From Cristatella mucedo (lineage: Eukaryota > Bryozoa > Phylactolaemata > Cristatellidae): a DNA stretch of 64,000 nt. A program made the position numbers and the translations under genes. The stretch's first letter is position 1, and every line of letters begins with the position of its first letter. The notes under the pieces are model-generated. The model did not search any database and was not told the DNA's origin. It saw nothing but the letters and a program-made list of their open reading frames with translations. Shown one piece after another: positions 38,628 to 64,000 of the stretch. The stretch covers positions 212,001 to 276,000 of the forward strand of contig WPIO01000109.1 of assembly GCA_009760855.2 (NCBI GenBank), read 5' to 3'.

Positions 38628-41300
38628 ACGGCGCCGGCAACCATCCTAGCTCTTTTAGCAAAGGTGACACGTGCTCAAACCGCTGGGACTTGAAGACCAG
38701 CCTTGCAGCCATATTCATAGTCCGCTGTAGTGGCATAATAGCTTTCTTTGGTAGCCCAGCCAAAAGGGAATTACAATAATCAAGCCGAGACAGAACTACA
38801 GAGCTAGTTAAATTTTTTACAAGCCACTGTGGGAGACAGCTTCTAATCTTGGATAGGGATCGGATGTGATGGCTAGCTGTAGAGGGAGTCTTCTGAATGA
38901 AGGTTTTGAAATTGAGGCAGCTGTCGAACACGACACCTAGATTACGAGCACGTGGTGAAGGTCGCACAATAGCATCACCTATCAGAACAGCAAAGCCTTT
39001 TAATCCAGCCACACGCTTAGGGTGTCCTATGAGAAGCAGTTCGGTTTTATTGTCATTTATATTCAGGAAGTTTTCCGACATCCAGGATCGAATATCGGCA
39101 AGGCAAGCATTCAGTTTCTCAGTTGCTGCAGCAGATTCCGACGGTTTAAATGACAAATACAACTGAGTATCGTCAGCATTGAAGTGATATCCTATTCCAT
39201 GGGCCTTACTCTCTTTTACCAGAGGTTGCGTATAAATAGAGAACAGCAAGGGACCGAGTACAGACTCTTGAGGGACTCCACAGGTGACCCTTCCCATGTC
39301 TGAGACCTGATCGCCACACGACACGGATTGAACACGATCAGACAAGTATGATTTAAACCACGCCAGTGCTTCGTCTGCCAGACCGATCGTTGTTCTCAAT
39401 CGTTCAAGCAGAACTTCGTGATCAATGGTGTCGAAGGCAGCAGACAGATTTAGCAGAGCTAGGGCAGTGACATTCCCGTCATCGTTGCCACGTAGAATGT
39501 CATTGTTAACATGGAGGAGAGCAGTTTCAGTAGAGTGCTGCCTCTTGAAACCTGATTGAAATGTTTCTGACATTCCATTATTTTCAATATGTTCAACTAG
39601 CTGCTTAGCAACAATTTTTTCAAGAATCTTTGATAAGAACGGAAGAAGGGAAACTGGACGATAGTTTGCTAGGACCTCTGTGTCTAATCCAGGCTTTTTA
39701 AGAATAGGTCTAACGATTGCCGATTTGAAGGACTTGGGGACGACCCTTTTCCCAAAGAAGCATTAAAAATCTTGGTTATGGCAGGGCTAAGTTGGTCTGC
39801 AAATGAAGACCACAGAGATGAAGATATAGGGTCTTCAGGAGACGAGCTCTTTTTGCTAGACCTTTTTAAGGCAGCCACATCACAGGCAGAAACATCAGAG
39901 AACCTTTTAAGAAAGGTCACAGGTTGAGGAACGGCGATTGCTTTGGTCGGAGGGGGCTTAATGGAGGCACGAATGTGCCCAATTTTTTCAGTAAAGAAGG
40001 CTGAAAACTTTTCGGCTGAGCCCTTAATATCTGGGGAGTCAGACCTCTCAGCATTGGCCAGTAAATGGTTTACTGTCTTATAAATCTGTTTAGTGTCCGA
40101 CTGGTAGGAATTCAGTTTTCTAATGAAAAAAGAAGCCCTGACTTTTTTAAGCTTTCGGGTGAACTCGAAGGAAGTCTTTAAAATTGACTAGGTCTGCCTC
40201 AGACCCCGATTTCTTGAAGCGACGTTCCAGCCTGCGCTTAACTCGGCGCATCTTATGAAGTTTTTTTGTAAATTGAAAGGAATCTCGACGATTTTCAACA
40301 CGGATAGAGCGAACGGGAGCATGCTTGTCAAGAGCACTCCTGAGTGTCATGTTCATCGCATCAGTGAGGGTATCGAGGCTGCCGGTCGAGTCTGAATGCA
40401 GATCAAGAAGGCCTGCATCACAAACAGATTTCAAAAACTTGTCCATGTCAATGCTTTGTAAGTTACGTCGTTTGGCAAATTCGACATTGCCTTGTACATA
40501 CGAGGGAGCAGGAACAGTAAACGAGACCGAACAATGATCTGAGAGGGTCAGTGGGCACACCACAAAGTCAGTGGGGAGGACATCCTTAGTGATCACGAGA
40601 TCTAGAATGTGGCCACCGACGTGGGTGGTATGATTAACGTGTTGGGCCAACCCAAAATTCTCCAGACAGTCAAGAAATGAGCGGACCTGGCTGTTGCTAG
40701 GGTTGTCAACGTGAATATTGAAGTCTCCTACAATCAGTAATGGCCTGTCACACACAAATATTTTAGCGAGGAACTCTGAAAACTCCTCTATAAACAAGTT
40801 TAGACAGCCAGGAGGCCGGTATATCGCAACGGTGAGAGGCATTGTCTTTGATGAAGACCTGATAGCAACCGATTCAAACGATGACCCTCGCGAGAAACTG
40901 CACATTTTATAGCCAAACGATTCGCGAACAACAATTGCAACCCCGCCACCAACCTTGTCAGAACGCATGGACTGATAGAATGAGAATCCGGTTGGGGTGG
41001 TCTCGGAAATACAGCTACTGGAACCAGGCGTCATCCAGGTTTCGGTAAGCAGAAATGCATCTAGCTTCTCCTGGACCACCTGATCGTGGATAAGTAACCC
41101 CTTGGTTTTTAGCGAGCGGACATTTAGTAGGCGGAATTTAAGAGGCTGTCCAACAACTGGGCGACGGCGATGAAGTTGCTCGTATTCTCTACCGTTTGCG
41201 TCCGGCCCGGCGGACGCTGGCTCTTCGAATTTGAATTGGACCTTGGTAACGGCCGTGGGACGACGTTTCACAACGTGCTGGGCTACAGCGGGTGGGCTAC
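38628..41300 (-). mobile_element. LINE-C: endonuclease plus reverse transcriptase, 3'-truncated
   Basis: Minus frame 40147-41271 is one open reading frame of 374 codons with an apurinic-type endonuclease. It has FRLLNVRSLKTKG, FLLTETWM, GGGVAIVVRE, VAIYRPPG, LLIVGDFNIHVD and LTLSDHCSVSF, so the expected Asn, Glu, Asp/Asn and Ser-Asp-His positions are all present. The RT follows in other frames (39684-39920, 38626-39573). It has [43 protein letters not shown] and a catalytic box reading [12 protein letters not shown], so the aspartate pair is kept but the usual Tyr before Ala is Asn. The copy stops at GWLPAP near 38628 and lacks the RT end and 3' UTR. Frameshifts lie between 39573 and 40147. 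It is similar to the L2/CR1 group. Confidence 0.88.
40147..41271 (-). CDS. LINE-C endonuclease reading frame (374 codons)
   Basis: This is the open part of the LINE-C copy that could still encode an intact endonuclease domain of the exonuclease-endonuclease-phosphatase fold. Such enzymes nick target DNA to prime reverse transcription. All the motifs listed for the parent element are in one frame without a stop. The frame ends in VHPKA before a stop, where the linker to the RT should start, so the protein would lack RT activity. The first methionine is arbitrary, since the true 5' end of the element is not identified. This is element-encoded sequence, not a host gene. Confidence 0.75.
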   Translation of the reverse strand: MKRRPTAVTKVQFKFEEPASAGPDANGREYEQLHRRRPVVGQPLKFRLLNVRSLKTKGLLIHDQVVQEKLDAFLLTETWMTPGSSSCISETTPTGFSFYQSMRSDKVGGGVAIVVRESFGYKMCSFSRGSSFESVAIRSSSKTMPLTVAIYRPPGCLNLFIEEFSEFLAKIFVCDRPLLIVGDFNIHVDNPSNSQVRSFLDCLENFGLAQHVNHTTHVGGHILDLVITKDVLPTDFVVCPLTLSDHCSVSFTVPAPSYVQGNVEFAKRRNLQSIDMDKFLKSVCDAGLLDLHSDSTGSLDTLTDAMNMTLRSALDKHAPVRSIRVENRRDSFQFTKKLHKMRRVKRRLERRFKKSGSEADLVNFKDFLRVHPKA

Positions 41301-41365
41301 TACTGCAAAAAGTACTATTTAGCGCTTTAAACTGACGAGTCGTAGGTTTGATAGCCGAGCTGTTG

Positions 41366-42354
<989 letters not shown>

Positions 42355-42790
42355 TCTTACACAACGACAACTACTCTCCTGCTGCCGACTATGGCTCATC
42401 TTTTTCAGTGGTCCTGCGCTGCTACTTTCATCCTACTCACTCCCTCAACTGCTCTCCTGACTGTGCTATGCTTCCCACCTTCTCTTTGTTTGGCCGAGCT
42501 AGTTTGGTCTAGCGGTTAAGGTGCTCGCCCCGACTAAGGTCTGACTAAGGTCTGACTGAGGTCGTGGGCTCGAGCCCCGAGGCATATCTGAAGCGCCTGA
42601 ATAGAGATTAAGTTCTCTTAGGGCGCTATATAAATGAATTACATATATTCTGTTGCGTGAGACGAAGTCTGTTGGCTACCGAATGCGTACCGAAAGCCGC
42701 TTAGGCTGTGAGTGCGCTATACAAAATTCTCCAGGGTAGCACCCATATAGTCTTTATGACTTTATGGAGTCACAGACGTAGATACATTAC
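42355..42790 (+). mobile_element. LINE-B 3' end, sense, split by SINE-1
   Basis: The left part (CAACTACTCTCCTGCTGCCG to CCCACCTTCTCTTTG) and the right part (GCGTGAGACGAAGTCTGTTG to TTATGGAGTCACAGAC) are continuous in the copies at 46888 and 56800. Here they are separated by a SINE-1 at 42493-42650. Confidence 0.75.
42493..42650 (+). mobile_element. SINE-1 nested in LINE-B
   Basis: A-box TGGTCTAGCGG, a doubled GACTAAGGTCTGACTAAGGTC stretch, B-box GGGCTCGAGCCCC, then GAAGCGCCTGAATAGAGATT, GTTCTCTTAGGGCGCTATAT and AAATGAATTACAT. Confidence 0.88.
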
Positions 42791-44074
42791 TGCCGAGTGA
42801 GGTGGAGGCAGTGAGGAAGCAGGACCGAGGGGAGAACGGCTGCGGGGTGTAACACAGCGAGCATTGATGAAATATATCAGTGTTGAAGCCCCCCTCGGTA
42901 TTTGCGTCTCGTCTTTGCGTATCCAGCGCGTGCGTGCTGACTGAGCGTCAGCTTGCGCCAGACAGGCACGGCCAGCAGCAGAGCCCAGCAATGCCAACAA
43001 CAGTGCTCAACAAAGGCACCAACAATGGCGAGTGCATTCGCTCTGGCAACAACCCGGACGAGGGCTTCAAACGTTCCGCTTCAGCAGGGCAATATATACA
43101 GGCGGCGCAGTCGCGTTACAATGACGACGCTCTAGCAACGTAGCTCTGCGGCGTCACTGTCTCGCCGTGGCGTCACAGTACCACAAAACTACTACTACAA
43201 GCGTAAAGCCGGCAACTCGCAACTACGTTTGATAACAACTACAATAACTTCGGTAACTACGCAACTAGCCTACTACGGTACGATATAACATAACCGAGTA
43301 CGCTACCCTTCCGACGCTACCCCTGAGAACGCCAAGCGGACAGGGTCCGGCATAACTGAGTAGTGGAGGTCGAGCGGAAATAGAGCAACCCCCTAGTCTC
43401 AGTTACTAGTCTTTCGGTCCGTTGGGGTGAGATCTATGGAGTTCTTTAACACCCTCTCAAGCCAACGGGCCCGCTCGCGAATATTAATTCGGTGGCTTTG
43501 GTTCCTCGCTCAGATTAATTTTCAAGACTTGCACATTATTTGATAACTCTAAATGAGCAAGGTGGGCGGATTGATTAAATTACAAATGGGAAACACTGGC
43601 TGGCACCCGTGAGATTGATTGATTGTGCGACTGAAAAATTAAGCCTGACTCTTTTTTGAGTACCGATTTATGAGTCCATTCCATAGCTGTGAAGCCAGAA
43701 TAGTAAGCTTTACAGGGAGAATGATTCTTATCCTTCCATACCATAACGATTTACTACTCAATGCAATGATAGTCAATTTTGTCTACAATGTTGTTCCGCT
43801 CTGTTTGGTCAAAAAGAGAGAGCGTGAAAGAACGCAGGCGGGTAAGCGACAAGATGCTTACGTAAGCACGGACGCGGCCCCAGGCACGCCTTCTTCCAAT
43901 CTTCCGGTCGCCGTTTGACATGGCCGTATGACTTCCGTGCGTGCGGCGTGGGAGCAATGCCGTCGCGTTCTCCAGATTCAAGAGGGACTGCCTTGCATGA
44001 ATCGCCGTCGATATAAATTGTAGAGTGACTAAGCGCGGTTCGCCGACGCTCAGAGCGCCTGGGCTAAATCCCAC
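42791..44074. other. 5' flank of the SLC25 gene, unassigned
   Basis: About 1.3 kb without a recognised exon or repeat. It should hold the promoter. I see no TATA box at a convincing distance from the ATG at 44075. Confidence 0.35.
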
Positions 44075-59753
<15,679 letters not shown>

Positions 59754-60435
59754 CGTGCGAGGGCTGATAATCAGCTCTCTCTCGATCATTAGTTGGCGCC
59801 AGCCTGTGATTGCAGCCAGGGTGTCTACGCAGCTCTGAGCAGCCTCCGTAGCCGTTCCTTGTAGCCTTCTGCAGCGGTGCAGGAGAGCTGAGTGAGCTCG
59901 AAGGCTCACTATTCGACCAGTCTGTCAGCCGAGCGACGACGTTTTTGCCGAAGGCTCAGCTCCGAGATAATTCTTGCTGCAGTCAGCTTCGGGCGAGCTA
60001 CGTATGGCCTTACTGCAGACAATTGATTGGTGCATCCTCTACTTTTGAGACGGATTGCCTGTTCGGTGAGGCCTGTCGTGTTAGACGTCTCGGCTGCACT
60101 CATGGGCCATTCACGACTTGGTAAACCTTGCTCATTTCCTTATATCAGCATAGTGTTTCAAAAACGAGAACGATGCTCGTGGTTTGCTTAGTGTGTGGCT
60201 CTTCAAGCTGCATTTATGATGGCATTACATAAATGTCAATCTTTTAGCGTTATGGATCCATCACATTTTTGTATGGCAATGGTTATAGCACGGCTGAGCA
60301 CGGCCTCCACAGCTGCTTCTTTCGTGCTACCCGTGGCAGAATGCAGAAAAGTCGAGCATCCGTCATCAGCATCGGATAATGGAGCATCGGATAATCAGCG
60401 ATCTTTTACAATTGCATCCTTAGTTTTATACAGTG
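59754..60435. other. Probable 3' UTR of the SLC25 gene
   Basis: No recognised feature; the only frames are short. An AATAAA lies at its right end. Confidence 0.45.
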
Positions 60436-60441
60436 AATAAA
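60436..60441 (+). terminator. Candidate polyadenylation signal AATAAA
   Basis: The first AATAAA I find after the SLC25 stop codon (683 bases downstream). A hexamer match only. Confidence 0.45.
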
Positions 60442-60939
60442 TAGTATGTACTTTAACGGTAGAAAACTTTTTGGTTGAGCACAGAAAGCAATCCGCTTGA
60501 TCGTTGCCACTCAAGGCAAGCATTATTTGCTCTCATTTAGTTTCCATGTATTTAAAATGATTGACTTAGACCAAGGTGAATCGACCAGCTCGAAGTATGA
60601 GTATAATAATTGTAAATTTAACTGTCCTGTGCTGTTAAAACTAGGAGAACGGCATTTTTACCATAAGAATGTCATATAAACCTAGAACCAGAAATATTTG
60701 AGCTATTTAGAGATATTATTTATAAGTGATGGGCATATACTTGTATATACCCACAGGTCTAAGGCTAAGACTGGTCGTCTTTAGATACAAGGTAGGTTAT
60801 GCAGCTGGTACCAGACGGCTACTGGAAGCCAGGCTTAGGATTTTGCTTCCGTTTAACAGCACGATCCAGTGAATGAATGTTTTATAATATTGCTAAAGCA
60901 TGTGATTAATAACTTCAGGATACTAATTCCTATAACTTA
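60442..60939. other. Intergenic, AT-rich, unassigned
   Basis: Nothing recognised. Confidence 0.35.
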
Positions 60940-61068
60940 TATAGCACAATGGCAGCCTTAACGACTATCACCACCGCTTGCTGTCAGACAATAAAGGATC
61001 GCCCACCACAGGACTCCAATCCACCACCCTGGTCGTGAAGAGCAAGCACCTAGCCACTGGGCTCATAA
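60940..61068 (-). mobile_element. SINE-2, decayed
   Basis: Plus strand ATAGCACAATGGCAGCCTTA, CGACTATCACCACCGCTTGC and GGATCGCCCACCACAGGACT, the same order as the reverse complement of the other SINE-2 copies. Confidence 0.65.
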
Positions 61069-62035
61069 ATAAGCTGGGGTGTCTTAGGGATTAGCATGCA
61101 CAATTCCAGCATGCGTAATCGCATACAAAGCCAATAGGTAAGGGCTGATCATGTCACACATTGTAAGCAGTAACGTTCGTAGCATCTTACTCAAGCTTCC
61201 ATGCTCAGCCACTACCAAGATGCATTGGTCACAAGCGTTTCCATCTTGGACGCGGTTTGGCTATGGAGAGTCCCTGTAGTCCATAGAGCGACCAGGGTAG
61301 GATTAATCGTACAGACGGGAATTTAAAACGGAAAGACATTTATGGCCATTCTCAAATACTGAAGCGATCGGCAATTTCAAGCCGCGAAAAAGTGCCAACG
61401 CCATCACGCAAAATAAGCATTATGAATCTCACTGGCAGTTCAGTTACACATATTTGTAATAGTAAAGTCTTATGTGCAAATGTAAGTTCAATCCATAGCT
61501 GCCCTTAGCGTAAACCTTTGAGAAACCTCAGACAATTGAACGAATAATCCCTGCTACGAGAAATTCACGGCGTCTGCTGTACATATTCATGTGTACATTG
61601 TTTTCGGGCTGGACCTCCAGTTGTGTGCAAAAGTATAAGCCAGGCAATATTCTCCCAGTCCGTGCAGTCAAATCAGACCGAAAGAAAGAAAAACTAGTCA
61701 TCTTACCTTAGCAATGATCTAACAATATGCTTTCCAATAAGGTAGTGAGATCGATAAAAACCTGCTCTGGTACCCGTGTACCTTCCCTGCAGAACATTTA
61801 ATGCAGTTTATTAGAGCAATTCAATGACTATTGCACACCTCGATCAGGGTTGTAGTGATCACTAAACTGCCGGCCGTCTGCTTCGCTCAGCACTGAAGCC
61901 TTCTCTAAATTTCGGTTTAGTTTTTGATGATTACGATGATGAGTACTCACATCACAGTGGCAAAGCAAGTCGTTCTGGCGAAAAGGAAAGGTCGAACCCT
62001 TCATATCCAAAGTCCAAAGTCCAGACTATTCATTA
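61069..62035. other. Intergenic, unassigned
   Basis: About 1 kb of ordinary composition without a recognised gene or repeat. Confidence 0.35.
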
Positions 62036-62112
62036 GACTAGGTAGACTTGACAGCTCTGCTGTCAAGACTAGGTAGACTTGACAGCTCTGCTGTCAAGTC
62101 TACCTAGTTTCA
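62036..62112. repeat. Fold-back: tandem 31-bp unit ending in a 19-bp inverted repeat
   Basis: ACTAGGTAGACTTGACAGC, loop TCT, GCTGTCAAGTCTACCTAGT. The left arm plus loop is itself present twice in tandem. The right arm is the start of a LINE-A copy (compare GTCAAGTCTGCCTACTTTCA elsewhere). Confidence 0.9.
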
Positions 62113-62705
62113 GCTACATAACGTTGCTAAAATTCGGACTTGTTTAGACAGGGATACCACGTCTAAACTGGTTCGTGCATTGGAGACATCCCGTCTCTTG
62201 ACTTCTGTAACTCAATGCTTGCTGGTATACCGGCCTGCGAAGTCAGGGGCTTACAGCTGGTGCAAAACTCTGCAGCTAGGCTTGTATATCATGAGCGTCG
62301 CAGCTGCCACATCACATCTTTTCTCACTAACCTGCACTGGCTCCCAGTCAAGCAACGCATTTACTTCAAGGTTTGTTAGTCACTTTTAGGTTCCTTCATT
62401 CTTTGGCTGCAGCCTACCTATCAGATCTACTGCCTCACCAGGCTAAGCATCGTACCACCACTTTTCAGAGTCTAATAGCTTACCAATACTTCATACGAAC
62501 CTCAAATCCTTTGGGAACCATGTCTTTAGTTCGTATGCTCCCAAAGCCTGGAACTCACTTCCGACTTGCGCCACGACATCCCCTGACTTATTCACATTTA
62601 AAAATAAGCTAAAAACGCAATTATCTATGACAGCATTCAGTGGGTCCCTGTGGTTCGTTCTTTATGTGCTTATGCGTGCTGACACTGTGCATGCTTCACT
62701 AACCA
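62090..62705 (+). mobile_element. LINE-A 3' part, sense, lacking the 3' terminus
   Basis: RT C-terminal readings (FRFLHSLAAAYLSDLLPHQA) with frameshifts and the start of the 3' UTR. It is replaced near 62710 by the next copy. Confidence 0.8.
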
Positions 62706-62709
62706 TATT

Positions 62710-63386
62710 TGAATGCTGATCCTGCATGTGCGATCAGGCGATTGCAGCTGGTGCAAAACTCTGCAGCTAGGCTTGTCTGTCGTGAGCGTCGCAGTTGCCA
62801 CATTACTCCACTTCTCGCCGACCTGCACTGGTTACCAGTCAAGCAACGGATTGACTTCAAGGTTTTGTCGCTCACTTTTAGGTCTCTTCATTCTATGGCT
62901 CCAGCCTATCTTTCAGATATACTACCCCATCAGGCCAAGCATCGTACCACTCGCTTTTCGGAATCCAACAGTCTAGAAATACCTCGTACAAACCTTAAAT
63001 CCTTTGGAGACCGTGCATTTAGCTCGTATGCTCCCACAGCCTGGAACTCCCTCCCGACCTGCATCAGAACATCCCCTGACCTGACCACATTTAAAAGAAA
63101 CTTAAAAACATACCTATTTAGGACAGCATTTAGTGGGTCCTTGTGATTCGTCCTCGATGTGCTTATGCGTGCTGACACTGTTCATGCTGCCACTAACCAC
63201 ATTTGCATGCTGACCCAGTGCATGTAACCCCTAACCATGTTATTCATTTTGTTTGTTTTTCAAGCATGATTTTACTTACTATTCTATTGCGTATCACTTT
63301 GCAGCAAATGTAAAGCGCCTAGAAAGAGATTAAGTTCTCTGAGGGCGCTTTATCAAGTGCAATATTATTATTATTATTATTATCCT
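62710..63386 (+). mobile_element. LINE-A 3' end, sense, young copy
   Basis: An open frame 62709-63146 from CAIRRLQLVQNSAARLVCRE to LFRTAFSGSL, an intact UTR, AAGCGCCTAGAAAGAGATTA and (ATT)n. Nearly identical to 46241-46886. Confidence 0.92.
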
Positions 63387-63389
63387 GTG

Positions 63390-63635
63390 CGTGTCACTTC
63401 TAACCATGCTATGCTTGTTGCCATTGAGCATGCGACCACTAAACATTCGATCACGCTTCCTTGCAGCAATCTTAGAGTGCCTAGCAAGAGAATAGGTTCT
63501 ATCTCAGTGTGAGACTACAAGTATTGATGTAAAAGGACAAAGATCATCAGAAGAATTACTAAATTATTGTCTACCTCACGGCTCTGTGCTTGATTCGGTT
63601 CTTTTCACGGTTTATATCCTTCCTCTTGCTGATGA
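63390..63635 (+). mobile_element. LINE-A pieces, sense: 3' UTR fragment joined to RT
   Basis: 63390-63500 is a 3' UTR piece with a decayed terminus (TTAGAGTGCCTAGCAAGAGA). From about 63501 the sequence is internal RT (SQCETTSIDVKGQRSSEELL-like, then VLFTVYILPLAD), continuing after the SINE-1. Confidence 0.7.
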
Positions 63636-63788
63636 GCCGAGCTGGTTTGGTCCAGCGGTTAAGGTGCTCGCCCCAACCTAGGTCTGGCTGAAGTCATGGG
63701 CTCGAGCCCCGAGGCATAGGTGAAGCGCCTGAATAGAGATTAAGCTCTCTTGGGGCACTATACAAATGAATTATATTATATTATTATA
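63636..63788 (+). mobile_element. SINE-1 nested in LINE-A
   Basis: GCCGAGCTGGTTTGGTCCAG, B-box GGGCTCGAGCCCC, GAAGCGCCTGAATAGAGATT, TTGGGGCACTATACAAATGA and (ATT)n. It splits the LINE-A reading LAD / VIS at the usual LADVIA. Confidence 0.92.
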
Positions 63789-64000
63789 GTATGTGATTTC
63801 CAGGGGCACTCCTGGCGTTCACTTATATGCTGAGGACACTCAGTTGTACCTTAGCTTTGATATCGCACAGCCCTCCAACGCGTCAAACTCCCTCAACTCT
63901 CTTGCTGCACATTTTGCTGATATGTGCAATTGGATGTGGCAAACTTTCTCTAATTGAATGGCGATTAAAACCAAATTACTAGTTAAGGCCAAATCATTGT
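63789..64000 (+). mobile_element. LINE-A RT, continuing beyond the window
   Basis: Resumes at TGTGATTTCC and passes through [14 protein letters not shown] (catalytic box reading A-E-D) and NSLNSLAAHFADM. It runs off the right edge. Confidence 0.75.

Noticed and set aside
42880-43143. Short plus-strand frames in the SLC25 5' flank
   Set aside because: No homology recognised, no splice context, and composition like the surrounding DNA.

Overview
This is a eukaryotic, animal-type window. Genes are split into short exons by long GT-AG introns, and the non-coding DNA is crowded with L2/CR1-type LINE fragments, two tRNA-derived SINE families, DNA-transposon relics, long dinucleotide microsatellites and minisatellites. 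I see no operons, CRISPR arrays or prokaryotic signals. The host looks like an invertebrate metazoan. It carries an apparently undivided SLC25A39/SLC25A40-type gene and active-looking L2-like LINEs, but I cannot name the species.  Two plus-strand protein genes can be rebuilt exon by exon with consistent splice phase. The first (980-28653) is a 10-exon, 524-codon gene that I identify as HPS4, the subunit of BLOC-3 that with HPS1 activates Rab32/Rab38 on lysosome-related organelles. The second (44075-59753) is a 9-exon, 341-codon mitochondrial carrier of the SLC25A39/SLC25A40 (yeast Mtm1) group, the mitochondrial glutathione importers. Its three carrier signatures and a cysteine cluster in the first matrix loop are intact. 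Nothing suggests the two genes work together; they are simply neighbours in the same orientation, about 15 kb apart.  Layout: 1-979 unassigned 5' flank; 980-28653 HPS4, whose introns hold LINE copies, a Tc1-like relic, one SINE of each family and very long (CT)n/(GA)n tracts; 28654-44074 intergenic, with a hAT relic, a large L2-like copy, an L2/MULE chimera and a second LINE with a complete-looking endonuclease reading frame; 44075-59753 the SLC25 gene, with two SINE insertions nested in LINE copies and an inverted-repeat pair around exon 2; 59754-64000 the 3' flank, ending in a cluster of LINE copies cut by the window edge.  The repeat families are labelled here only for convenience. LINE-A is L2-like, has a 3' end of the form GCGCCTAGAAAGAG..GGGCGCTTTATC plus (ATT)n, and is by far the commonest. 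LINE-B is known here only from its 3' end. LINE-C has an endonuclease and a reverse transcriptase (RT). LINE-D is a diverged relative of LINE-A. SINE-1 has a tRNA-like head and a LINE-A-like tail. SINE-2 has a tRNA-like head and an unrelated tail. The most interesting structures are the shared SINE-1/LINE-A tail, fold-back inverted repeats at LINE 5' junctions, a MULE-transposase segment spliced in an open frame into a LINE-A copy, two nearly identical (young) LINE-A 3' ends, and the cysteine pattern of the carrier. All family assignments rest on reading the translations and remembering family sequences; no search was run.
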